Shown piece after piece: positions 19,314 through 27,675 of a DNA stretch of 64,000 nucleotides. Origin of the DNA: UKL13-3 sp943369665 (GTDB lineage Bacteria > Bacteroidota > Bacteroidia > UKL13-3). Position numbers and translations under genes: made by a program. The number at the start of each line of letters is the position of its first letter. The stretch's first letter is position 1. The stretch spans positions 26,680 to 90,679 of the forward strand of contig CALRNX020000013.1 of NCBI GenBank assembly GCA_943369665.1. Direction: 5' to 3'. Under the pieces are notes generated by a model. The model saw only the letters and a program-made list of their open reading frames with translations, searched no databases and was not told where the DNA came from.

Positions 19314-19928
19314 TTACTGCTCACTTAAAAAGGTTGTTTCAAAAAGTCGTTTTTCGCGGATAGCATTTAATACCTGCGCTGCCAGCGACTTGCGAACTTC
19401 AAATATAATACTAATTTGTTCGCCATATTGATGGTCCACTATTTTTAGCCCGAATTGTTTAACAAGTTTAAAGGCTTCGTTTTCTGCAACAGGGTCCATC
19501 CTGATCTCATGTTTTTCGGTAATGATTTTTTCCACCACAGGAGTATTGTTGAGTGCATCAGCCGCTGCTTCACCGTATGCCTGTATCAGACCCGGAACGC
19601 CCAGCAATTTTCCACCAAAATACCGGACCACCACAACCAAAGTATTGGTTAATTCTTTTGCAAGTATACTTCGTAAAATAGGTTTACCGGCCGTATTGGA
19701 AGGTTCTCTGTCATCATTTGATTTTTGAAACGACTGATCGAAACCCAACACGTACGCATAACAATGATGAGCTGCCGAAAAATGTTCCTTCCGGAGTTGT
19801 TGGATCAATTGTTTTGCTTCGTCCTCATGATTGATTGGAAAAGCAAATCCCAAAAACTTACTGCCCCGATCTTTAAACAAACCTTCTCCGTTTGCTTTAG
19901 GCATTTTATACGTATCAGAAAACAACAT
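19314..19928 (-). CDS. yigZ: IMPACT/YigZ family protein
   Basis: This 204-residue protein has the UPF0029 N-terminal domain signature: GSKFLGFAFP, AAHHCYAYVLG, DDREPSNTAGKPIL and VVVVRYFGGKLLGVPGLIQAYG. The C-terminal ferredoxin-like domain (about 135-204) is also present. YigZ proteins are related to eukaryotic IMPACT, and a proline-peptidase activity was reported for one; the role is not settled. The start overlaps the upstream transporter gene by 14 bp, indicating co-transcription and probably translational coupling. Confidence 0.93.
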   Translation of the reverse strand: MLFSDTYKMPKANGEGLFKDRGSKFLGFAFPINHEDEAKQLIQQLRKEHFSAAHHCYAYVLGFDQSFQKSNDDREPSNTAGKPILRSILAKELTNTLVVVVRYFGGKLLGVPGLIQAYGEAAADALNNTPVVEKIITEKHEIRMDPVAENEAFKLVKQFGLKIVDHQYGEQISIIFEVRKSLAAQVLNAIREKRLFETTFLSEQ

Positions 19929-20778
19929 CAGAAAATGAGATTAAACCAATGGAGACAATCGCCAAGATAAAACCCAACCAGTTTTTCCGGCTGAGTTTTT
20001 CGGAAAAGAAAAACATCGAAACCAAGGTTGCACATACAACAATGGCAATATTGTTAATGGGAAAAATAACTGTTGCTTCAAACTGTTCCAATGTTTTAAC
20101 CAAAAAGTACATGCAGAAATAATTGGGAATACCCAGTGCGATACCCCACCCGATACTTTTGTATTCGAAACGCTGACGTTGCCCAATAAGCAATAGGATT
20201 CCGAATAATAATGCAATTAAAAAAATGGTACTGAGCATATCGCCAGCATTGGCCGGGGGAATAAATGTGCGTTGCATGTATTTGAGCGTACTATCAATGA
20301 TACCGCTTCCCACAAATACATAAACGGGCAATAACCAATTCGTTCCTTTATGTTCAACCGCAACTGTTGTTTCCTTTTTGCTGATGAGGTAAACGGCCAG
20401 CAACGAAACAATAATTCCGGCAATTTTAAAACCATTTAGCGGCTCGTTATGAAACAAAACTGCAATGGTTACCGGAATCACCACCGATAATTTTGCGGCC
20501 ACCATGCTCACCGACACCCCCATTTTTTGGGAAGTGAGCCCGATGGAATAAAACACACTGATAAACACAAAACCTAAAACAGCCGCATACACAAACCAGG
20601 GTTCGCGCCAAAAAGCCTGTGTAATAATAGCAGATGGTGAATGAATATTGCCCACAATAATGCAGGTAACATAATTGACGATAATCCCCTGAAACGTGTT
20701 TACACCATACTTCTCAAACAACTTGAAAAAGGAAACGGCCAACACGGAAAGTACAATACTCAGCAGTAAAAATATCAT
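19915..20778 (-). CDS. EamA/DMT superfamily transporter
   Basis: The 287-residue protein has ten predicted membrane helices in two EamA halves. The second half begins near GTNWLLPVYVFVGSGIIDS and ends with LSRKNWLGFILAIVSIGLI. The family exports or exchanges small metabolites. It overlaps ribD by 4 bp (ATGA type) and yigZ by 14 bp, so it is the middle gene of a tightly packed operon. The substrate cannot be read from the sequence; the ribD link hints at a flavin-related solute, but that is weak. Confidence 0.9.
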   Translation of the reverse strand: MIFLLLSIVLSVLAVSFFKLFEKYGVNTFQGIIVNYVTCIIVGNIHSPSAIITQAFWREPWFVYAAVLGFVFISVFYSIGLTSQKMGVSVSMVAAKLSVVIPVTIAVLFHNEPLNGFKIAGIIVSLLAVYLISKKETTVAVEHKGTNWLLPVYVFVGSGIIDSTLKYMQRTFIPPANAGDMLSTIFLIALLFGILLLIGQRQRFEYKSIGWGIALGIPNYFCMYFLVKTLEQFEATVIFPINNIAIVVCATLVSMFFFSEKLSRKNWLGFILAIVSIGLISFSDVVF

Positions 20779-21830
20779 ATGCGTTGGTAAATATGGAGTT
20801 GATTATTGGCAATTGATGCCTGCGACAGAAGCTTACCTGAAATTGCCGGGGCCCTCACTCCTTCACCCAATAATTTGGGAGCTGTAAATACTTGTGCTTC
20901 ATCCCAGATCCCGGACCGGATGATTTGCGTTAGCGTAAACGCTCCTCCTTCAACGATCATTGATTGAATCTTGCGTTCATACAATTCCATCAGCATTTGC
21001 GGCCACAAGGAAGTGCCTTCCTCTATTTTTATGTATGTAGTCTGTGCATTGGGAGCCGCAATTTCTTTGTTGGTAAAAATAAGTGTAGGCTGCGTTCCAT
21101 CTAATATTTTCAAGCCCATTGTTAACCTTCCACTCATATCCATGGTGATACGTTGAGGTTTTTTACCAGGGTAAGCCCTTGTGTTTAAAGTAGGGTTATC
21201 CGAAAGAACAGTGTTGGTTCCAACCATCACCGCATCTTCCTCTCCACGCCATTTGTGAACCAAAGCCTGTACTTCCAAACCGGTGATATGACGCTTCACT
21301 TCAAACTCAGCTGCCGATAACTTGCCGGCATCCGGAGATAAAAAACCATCGGAAGTTTGCGCCCATTTTAAGATGACAAAAGGCCGTTTTTGTTCATGGA
21401 ACGTAACAAACCGTTTGTTTAAATCCTTGCACGCCTCTTCCAATATTCCCACTTCCACTTCAATTCCGGCATCTCTTAGTTTTTGAATTCCCTGTCCTGC
21501 AACTTCGCTAAAAGGATCCTGCATTCCCACAACCACTTTTTCCACCCGGTGCGAAATCAACAGATCGGCACATGGAGGTGTCTTTCCAAAATGACTGCAC
21601 GGCTCTAGATTAACATACACGGTGCTTTGGCTTAACAATTCCTTGTCTGCAATATTTTGAATGGCATTCACTTCAGCATGCGCCCCTCCAAATTGTTGGT
21701 GCCAGCCCTCTCCAATGATCTTCTCATTGTGCACAATCACACAGCCCACCATAGGATTGGGAGATACCGAACCTTGCCCGAGCCGGGCCAATTCAATACA
21801 GCGGTTCATATAATCCTGGGCCTGTAACAT
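20775..21830 (-). CDS. ribD: Bifunctional riboflavin biosynthesis deaminase/reductase RibD
   Basis: The 351-residue enzyme has an N-terminal cytidine-deaminase-like zinc domain: HAE at 51-53 and PCSHFGKTPPC with Cys78 and Cys87. The C-terminal NADPH-dependent reductase domain runs from about 150, with GTNTVLSDNPTLNTR and VEGG. It deaminates and then reduces the pyrimidine intermediate of riboflavin synthesis. Both catalytic parts are complete. It is the first gene of the ribD-eamA-yigZ run. Confidence 0.96.
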   Translation of the reverse strand: MLQAQDYMNRCIELARLGQGSVSPNPMVGCVIVHNEKIIGEGWHQQFGGAHAEVNAIQNIADKELLSQSTVYVNLEPCSHFGKTPPCADLLISHRVEKVVVGMQDPFSEVAGQGIQKLRDAGIEVEVGILEEACKDLNKRFVTFHEQKRPFVILKWAQTSDGFLSPDAGKLSAAEFEVKRHITGLEVQALVHKWRGEEDAVMVGTNTVLSDNPTLNTRAYPGKKPQRITMDMSGRLTMGLKILDGTQPTLIFTNKEIAAPNAQTTYIKIEEGTSLWPQMLMELYERKIQSMIVEGGAFTLTQIIRSGIWDEAQVFTAPKLLGEGVRAPAISGKLLSQASIANNQLHIYQRI

Positions 21831-21996
21831 GGTGCGAATGTAATACCATTAATGCCGATATTCCAGTGTCCCATCCCGAATAAAACAATTTGATTATTGT
21901 GATGTTATTAACCATGACGAGCCATTACCAACCTCCCGGGCAATGCTTGCAGAAAATTCCCATTTAAGTTATAATATCGCATCTTATTCTCTTTGC

Positions 21997-23754
21997 ATGA
22001 AAATTTTACTCTCTTATCTTAAAAGATACAAATACCTTGTTCTTTTCTCACTTGTACTGGCAAGTATCAACCAAACTTTTTCCTTGCTCGATCCACTTAT
22101 TTTCGGAAAAATATTCGATCGTTTTGCATCACATCCGGGAAGTTATACCCAACCTGAATATGTAAAAGGAGTGATTACACTCATTGGTGCTTCTATTGGA
22201 GTAGCCATGGTGAGCAGGATTGCTAAGGCATTCCAGGATTACTTTATGAATCTTATTATCCAAAAACTGGGAGCAGATATTTATACTGACGGACTTAAAC
22301 ATACACTAAAGGTTCCTTTCAGCGAATTTGAAGATCAACGTAGTGGTGAAACATTAAACATTCTTCAAAAGGTTAGAACCGATACCGAAAAATTTATATC
22401 TAACTTTATCAATATCCTGTTCACTTCATTGGTAGGGCTTGTTTTTGTGATCGTTTATACCATAAATGTATACAGCGGACTGATAGCTGTTTATGTTGTT
22501 GCTGCGATCGGTATGGCTGTTGCTATCAACTATCTTTCAAGAAGGATTAAAGTTGTTCAGACCAATATCGTGAAAGAAACGCGGATGCTGGCAGGAAGTA
22601 CCACAGAAAGTTTACGCAATATTGAACTGGTAAAAAGTTTGGGGCTTACCAACCAGGAAACACACCGGTTAAATCTTGCTACCAAAAAGATCCTTCAGCT
22701 TGAACTCAAAAAAGTAAAAAGCATCCGAAGTATTTCTTTTGTGCAGGGAACAATGGTAAACCTATTGCGCCAAAGTATTTTATTCCTGTTATTTTTCTTG
22801 GTGTTTAAAGGAACACTTTCTGTTGGTGAGATCATCACGCTTCAGTTTTATTCATTCTTTATTTTCGGTCCTTTACAGGAAGTGGGAAATGTTATCATCA
22901 GCTACCGGGAAGCTGAGGCTTCATTGGAAAACTTTGAACGCATTATCAATACTCCGATCGAGAAAAGGCCTGAGCATCCTCAACGTATCAATTCAATTGA
23001 AAAACTCGCTTTTCAAAACGTAACATTCAAACACAAATCTGCCGGTTACGATGCGTTGAGCAATATTAGTTTTGAGGCCAATAAAGGCGAAACAATTGCT
23101 TTTGTGGGACCAAGCGGATCGGGCAAAAGTACCTTGGTAAAATTATTGGTAGGATTGTACACACCCAAAAACGGGCAAATTTTTTATAACGGAATTGATT
23201 CTTCAGAGATTGATAAAGATGAATTGCAACATCAATTGGGCTTTGTAACGCAGGATACACAACTATTTGCAGGAACCATCAAAGAAAATCTATTATTTGT
23301 AAAACCGACTGCCACCAATGATGAGATCAATACAGCTTTGCTCCAGGCTGCTTGTACCAACCTATTGCAACGAAGCGAAAATGGTGTGGACACCGTCATC
23401 GGTGAAGGTGGAATGAAACTGAGTGGTGGTGAAAAACAACGCCTTTCCATTGCCCGCGCCTTATTGCGCAAACCGCGCCTAATGGTATTTGATGAAGCAA
23501 CATCTGCTCTCGACTCATTAACAGAGGAAGAAATATCAAACACGATCAAAACAATCTCACACCAAAAAGATAATATCACGGTATTGATCGCTCATCGTTT
23601 AAGTACGATTATGCATGCCGACCGCATTTTTGTATTGGAAAAAGGTGTGATCACCGAAATGGGTAAACACTTTGAGCTATTGGAAGAAAAAGGATTGTAT
23701 TACGCCATGTGGAGACAACAAATTGGAGAACGTAAACGTGAAGGCGAAGCTTAG
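21997..23754 (+). CDS. ABC exporter, fused membrane and ATPase domains
   Basis: The 585-residue half-transporter has a six-helix exporter domain (about 15-310) and a nucleotide-binding domain with Walker A GPSGSGKS (371-378), signature LSGGEKQ (475-481), Walker B LMVFDE followed by ATSALDS, and the switch histidine in LIAHRLST. It would work as a homodimer moving lipids, peptides or drugs outward. An upstream frame opens at 21943, but ATG 21997 gives the usual short N-terminus (MKILLSYLKRYK). ybaB follows 37 bp downstream. Confidence 0.95.
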   Translation: MKILLSYLKRYKYLVLFSLVLASINQTFSLLDPLIFGKIFDRFASHPGSYTQPEYVKGVITLIGASIGVAMVSRIAKAFQDYFMNLIIQKLGADIYTDGLKHTLKVPFSEFEDQRSGETLNILQKVRTDTEKFISNFINILFTSLVGLVFVIVYTINVYSGLIAVYVVAAIGMAVAINYLSRRIKVVQTNIVKETRMLAGSTTESLRNIELVKSLGLTNQETHRLNLATKKILQLELKKVKSIRSISFVQGTMVNLLRQSILFLLFFLVFKGTLSVGEIITLQFYSFFIFGPLQEVGNVIISYREAEASLENFERIINTPIEKRPEHPQRINSIEKLAFQNVTFKHKSAGYDALSNISFEANKGETIAFVGPSGSGKSTLVKLLVGLYTPKNGQIFYNGIDSSEIDKDELQHQLGFVTQDTQLFAGTIKENLLFVKPTATNDEINTALLQAACTNLLQRSENGVDTVIGEGGMKLSGGEKQRLSIARALLRKPRLMVFDEATSALDSLTEEEISNTIKTISHQKDNITVLIAHRLSTIMHADRIFVLEKGVITEMGKHFELLEEKGLYYAMWRQQIGERKREGEA

Positions 23755-23791
23755 ATTGTAAAAGAGAACATCACATTTAATCCCCATAACT

Positions 23792-24097
23792 ATGTTTGGA
23801 AAATTAGCAGAAGCACAACAAAAGGCTGAAGAGATCAAAAAAAGATTGGATACGATAACGGTAGAAGGTGAAGCCGATGGTGGCAATATTAAAGTAACAG
23901 CTACCGGAAATAAGGCGATCAGAAATATCAGCATCGACAATTCATTGATGCAACCTGAACGCAAAGAAGAACTGGAGGACCTGCTGGTAGTGGCCATTGA
24001 TCGGGCGATGCAACAGGCAGAAATGGTATCGGCTGCAGAAATGAAAAGTTTAATGGGCAGCATGATGCCCGGCCTCGGTGGCTTATTCGGTAAATAA
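23792..24097 (+). CDS. YbaB/EbfC family nucleoid-associated protein
   Basis: This 101-residue protein has the YbaB pattern MFGKLAEAQQKAEEIKKRL and a beta core VEGEADGGNIKVTATGN, then an amphipathic helix with ERKEELEDLLVVAIDRAMQQA and a Met/Gly-rich tail GSMMPGLGGLFGK. Family dimers bind DNA with little specificity. The gene is often near recR/dnaX in other bacteria, but not here. Its last codons were copied in the tandem duplication that follows. Confidence 0.94.
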   Translation: MFGKLAEAQQKAEEIKKRLDTITVEGEADGGNIKVTATGNKAIRNISIDNSLMQPERKEELEDLLVVAIDRAMQQAEMVSAAEMKSLMGSMMPGLGGLFGK

Positions 24098-24230
24098 CAG
24101 CTTAGCCTAAAAAGCCGCAGATTACACAGATTACGTTTAAAAGACCGTCTAATGATATTCAAATCATCAATGTAATCAGCACAATCTGCGGCTATACATA
24201 ATTTAAGACGCTGTTTTATTTTACAGCCAT
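24077..24230. repeat. Tandem duplication, copy 1 (154 bp)
   Basis: Copy 1 starts inside the last codons of ybaB (GGTGGCTTATTCGG) and ends with TTTTACAGCCAT, a fragment identical to the 3' end of the S46 peptidase gene. Inside is an imperfect inverted repeat (24114-24134 with 24172-24192, GCCGCAGATTAC type) that could act as a bidirectional terminator between the convergent genes. Confidence 0.9.
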
Positions 24231-24383
24231 GGTGGCTTATTCGGTAAATATCAGCTTAGCCTAAAAAGCCCCAGATTACACAGATTACGTTTAAAAGACC
24301 GTCTAATGATATTCAAATAATCAATGTAATCTGCGCAATCTGCGGCTATACATAATTTAAGACGCTGCTTATTTTACAGCCAT
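24231..24383. repeat. Tandem duplication, copy 2 (153 bp)
   Basis: Copy 2 begins with a non-coding remnant of the ybaB 3' end and runs into the true 3' end of the S46 gene. It differs from copy 1 at only a handful of positions plus one indel. The internal inverted repeat is at 24268-24288 and 24326-24346. Confidence 0.9.
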
Positions 24384-26519
24384 TTCTTCCAGCAAATAAT
24401 CAGCTTTCGCTACTTTTTGCAGGATCCAGAGCACATACCTGATATCCACAGCAACACTTCGGCTATAGGTTTCATTCCAGGCATAATCATTAATCGTTGC
24501 CGTATACGCCCTATCGAAATTCACACCGATTAATTCGCCTTTGCTGTTCATTACCGGACTTCCGCTATTTCCTCCGGTTGTATCCAAATTGTATAAAATA
24601 TTCACCGGAAGGTCATTCAAATCGGGATGCATAAAATTTCCGTAATCTTTGGCTTTGGCCAAATCTTTAATGGCATCCAATAATTCATATTCAGGACTTT
24701 CCTTTTCCAATACACCATTTAAGGTTGTAAATGGCTTTTGGTATTCAGCATCATTCGGACTATACCCCTTTACAAATCCATAAGTAAAACGAAGTGTACC
24801 GTTTGCATCGGGAATAAACTGCTTTTGTTTCCAGATTGATTTCGCATCTACATATTTTGCCATCAATAAATTCAATTCACTCTCCCGCTTACGATCCTTT
24901 TCATCTTCCGGGTTCATTTCTGCATTCAGCTTCGATGCAAGTGTTATCATCTCGTCTTCCATCAACAACAACTTCGTAATGTCTTTCTCAAATAATTCTT
25001 TAACTGCTGTAGGATTATTAAAAGCCGTTTTATTGTATAAATCGGTCACAAAAGCGGGAACGGCTTCATCTGTTTTTACCAGTTCGTCTACTGTTTTAAT
25101 TCGATTGCCGGCATCCAATGCACGAGCCTGTTTAAACATATGCTCCATTGCTGCTTCTTCAAAAGGTCTGTCGTAGCTACCCAAATATTTATTGAGCATT
25201 TGTTCCAATCGCGGTTTTTGCTTTGTTATAAATTCTTCGCGATCGGCATCTGTTTTCAAATTTTTGTATGCATCGCCATAATTATCCATTGCGGCTGCAA
25301 ATTGCAATGCTGGTGAAGTGCTGTACACAAAGTCATACCACATATTGCGGGGCGCATTGGCAATAATTTCACTGTAAATGCTATTTATCTTAGGGATCAC
25401 ATCGCTGTACTTAGCACGTAATTGAGGATCGGCTGCAATAAATTTTTCCAACTCCAATTCGTCAGCTTTCTTTTGTTGTGTTAATCCAGCCCGTTTAAAA
25501 CCCTGTAATTTTCCTTTGAAATTTTTAGTTGTATTGGCTAAGCTTTTGATCTTGCCTGCATATTTGATCTCGGCAGCCGTATTTCCTTCGCTCAGGTCTT
25601 CCATTTTTTTAATTTGCCAATCATACAGGTCGCTGATGTATTTCAAATAAAACTCCTCGTGGTATTGAAAGAACTTTGCCGGTTGATGGCGGTATGTGCG
25701 CCCCGGATATCCCAATACAAATACAAAATCATTTTCTTTAACACCTTTGGGATTCACTTTCAAAAATTTCGCAGGCTTGTAGGGTATATTTTTTTCACTG
25801 TACTCAGCAGCACTTCCATCGGGAGCAACATATGCACGTAAAAAAGCAAAATCGCCCGAGTGACGAGGCCATACCCAATTATCCAATTCACCTCCGTACT
25901 CACCCACACTGCGGGCCGGAACGTATACCAATCGAACATCTTTTAACAATTTATAACGAAACAATACATAGGTACGTCCGGTAAACATTTCCGAAATTTC
26001 ACATTGCAGATCCTTGTGAAGATTGTTTTCCTCGGCTGTAATCATTTTGATATTCGCAGCAATTTTTTGCAAACGCAAATTGGCGTCTTCAATATTATCG
26101 GTACCTGCAAGTACCTTAACCGAAACATCTTCATAACTCGCTGTAATTTTACAGACCAATCCTTGCGCCAATCGTTCTTCCGATTTGTTCTTAGCCAAGA
26201 ACCCTTCCTTCATGTAGTTTTTTTCAGGTGTGCTGATATTGGTAACAAAACTAAATGCGCAGTGATGATTGGTGACAATTAACCCATCATTGGAAACAAA
26301 CGAACCTGTACAACCACCCACACGCACAATAGCATCAATCAAACTCACCCCTTTGGGATTATACAAATCCTGAGGCGACATCTTTAACCCGATCTTTTTC
26401 AAATTAAGATGTTGCATTTCCGATAGCGGGAACATGCCTTCTTCCATTTTTTTGTTGGTATGAGAAGAGAGGATAACAAATGATGCAAAAATGAAAATGA
26501 ATGCTGAGAGTTTTTTCAT
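24369..26519 (-). CDS. S46 dipeptidyl-peptidase, DPP11-like (acidic P1)
   Basis: The 716-residue secreted peptidase has an N-terminal signal segment and a chymotrypsin-like double barrel with a helical insert. The catalytic histidine is in VTNHHC (84-87) and the catalytic serine is Ser652 in GGNSGSP. The residue 18 positions after the serine is Arg670 (NFDRAYT), equivalent to Arg673 that gives P. gingivalis DPP11 its Asp/Glu preference at P1. It removes dipeptides from peptide N-termini in the periplasm. It converges on ybaB across a duplicated spacer. Confidence 0.94.
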   Translation of the reverse strand: MKKLSAFIFIFASFVILSSHTNKKMEEGMFPLSEMQHLNLKKIGLKMSPQDLYNPKGVSLIDAIVRVGGCTGSFVSNDGLIVTNHHCAFSFVTNISTPEKNYMKEGFLAKNKSEERLAQGLVCKITASYEDVSVKVLAGTDNIEDANLRLQKIAANIKMITAEENNLHKDLQCEISEMFTGRTYVLFRYKLLKDVRLVYVPARSVGEYGGELDNWVWPRHSGDFAFLRAYVAPDGSAAEYSEKNIPYKPAKFLKVNPKGVKENDFVFVLGYPGRTYRHQPAKFFQYHEEFYLKYISDLYDWQIKKMEDLSEGNTAAEIKYAGKIKSLANTTKNFKGKLQGFKRAGLTQQKKADELELEKFIAADPQLRAKYSDVIPKINSIYSEIIANAPRNMWYDFVYSTSPALQFAAAMDNYGDAYKNLKTDADREEFITKQKPRLEQMLNKYLGSYDRPFEEAAMEHMFKQARALDAGNRIKTVDELVKTDEAVPAFVTDLYNKTAFNNPTAVKELFEKDITKLLLMEDEMITLASKLNAEMNPEDEKDRKRESELNLLMAKYVDAKSIWKQKQFIPDANGTLRFTYGFVKGYSPNDAEYQKPFTTLNGVLEKESPEYELLDAIKDLAKAKDYGNFMHPDLNDLPVNILYNLDTTGGNSGSPVMNSKGELIGVNFDRAYTATINDYAWNETYSRSVAVDIRYVLWILQKVAKADYLLEEMAVK

Positions 26520-26616
26520 GAGTGTAAGAATAGTGAATGGCGAAAATAGTCATACAAAATCATCATACAAACTCCACTTTTTTTTATTTAACTTGCTTTT
26601 CATTAATCCTACTCCA

Positions 26617-27528
26617 ATGAATTTAAAAATATGCTTAGCAATATGCTTCTTTTACAGCAGTAAGATCCTGATGGCGCAACTTGCACCTGTTGGTACAACT
26701 TGGAACTATGTTTTATGGACTCCTGTCAATGTGCGCGAAGCAAGAAATATCAAAATAACTATTCAGAAGGACACCCTTATACAGGGTAAAGTGTATTCTA
26801 AATTGTTTAGTTCGTTTGATTTTTTAGAGGAATCATACAAAACAATTGAGAACGGTAAAGTATATTATTTTGCAAGAGACGGACATCATTTGTTGTTCGA
26901 TTTTAATGCCAATATGGGCGACACAATTATTATAGAAAGACCAGATCCCAATAATATCGATAGTATATACCCACTATCTATCAGAATTGATTCGATATAT
27001 TACGAGAAGGATATAAAGCAGGATAGTTTAAAGATATACAATATCAGCAATATCAGCACCATCGCACCCAATTATGTAGAGAAGACAATTGTCTATGAAA
27101 GATTGTTTATCGGGAAAAATTTGACTTCCGAGCACAATACAATATTTCGGAACGATATATTTCCATTTAATATTGAAGCATCCACCACCTCTTTTTATTG
27201 TTACCGGGAGCCAAATGGATTCAGCTTTTTACTAATAGATTCAGCTGAATGTGATATTGTAGATATAAAAGAGGTATCTGAACTACAAAATCAAATTTCG
27301 CTTTATCCCAACCCTGTACAAAAAAAACTATTCATTCAAAATGAAACGCGTTATTCAATTCAACATATAGAATTTTATGACATTTCGGGAAAACAAATAA
27401 GCAAATCGAAACCAACCGATTTGAACGAAATTGGAACCGATTTTCTTCCCAATGGAGATTATTGGATGATTATTGAATTCACCAACCATTATCGAATCAT
27501 CAAAAAGATAGTCGTAGCAGACAGATAA
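26617..27528 (+). CDS. T9SS-exported protein of unknown function
   Basis: The 303-residue protein begins with a signal peptide (MNLKICLAICFFYSSKILMAQ). A beta-rich middle part with no recognised domain follows (WNYVLWTPVNV..., FDFNANMGDTIIIERPD). The C-terminal type A sorting domain starts LYPNPVQKKLFIQ and ends IIKKIVVADR. A longer frame from 26491 adds residues before the signal peptide and is rejected. It is probably surface-exposed or released; no enzymatic motif is visible. Confidence 0.85.
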   Translation: MNLKICLAICFFYSSKILMAQLAPVGTTWNYVLWTPVNVREARNIKITIQKDTLIQGKVYSKLFSSFDFLEESYKTIENGKVYYFARDGHHLLFDFNANMGDTIIIERPDPNNIDSIYPLSIRIDSIYYEKDIKQDSLKIYNISNISTIAPNYVEKTIVYERLFIGKNLTSEHNTIFRNDIFPFNIEASTTSFYCYREPNGFSFLLIDSAECDIVDIKEVSELQNQISLYPNPVQKKLFIQNETRYSIQHIEFYDISGKQISKSKPTDLNEIGTDFLPNGDYWMIIEFTNHYRIIKKIVVADR

Positions 27529-27531
27529 ACA

Positions 27532-27594
27532 CCCCTATCCCCTGACCCCTAACCCCTAACCCCTAATCCCTATCCCCTGACCCCTAACTCCTAG
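27532..27594. repeat. Nine tandem heptamers, CCCCTAA type
   Basis: Nine consecutive 7-bp units (CCCCTAT, CCCCTGA, CCCCTAA x3, TCCCTAT, CCCCTGA, CCCCTAA, CTCCTAG) begin 3 bp after the stop codon of the T9SS protein. The G-rich strand has regularly spaced runs of four G and could form a G-quadruplex. Confidence 0.95.
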
Positions 27595-27675
27595 TATTCA
27601 AGCCGTTTATCACAAACTTGCCAGCATTCCGCAATTTTTAATACATTCGCTGCTCAATTTTTTTTAGAACAGTAT

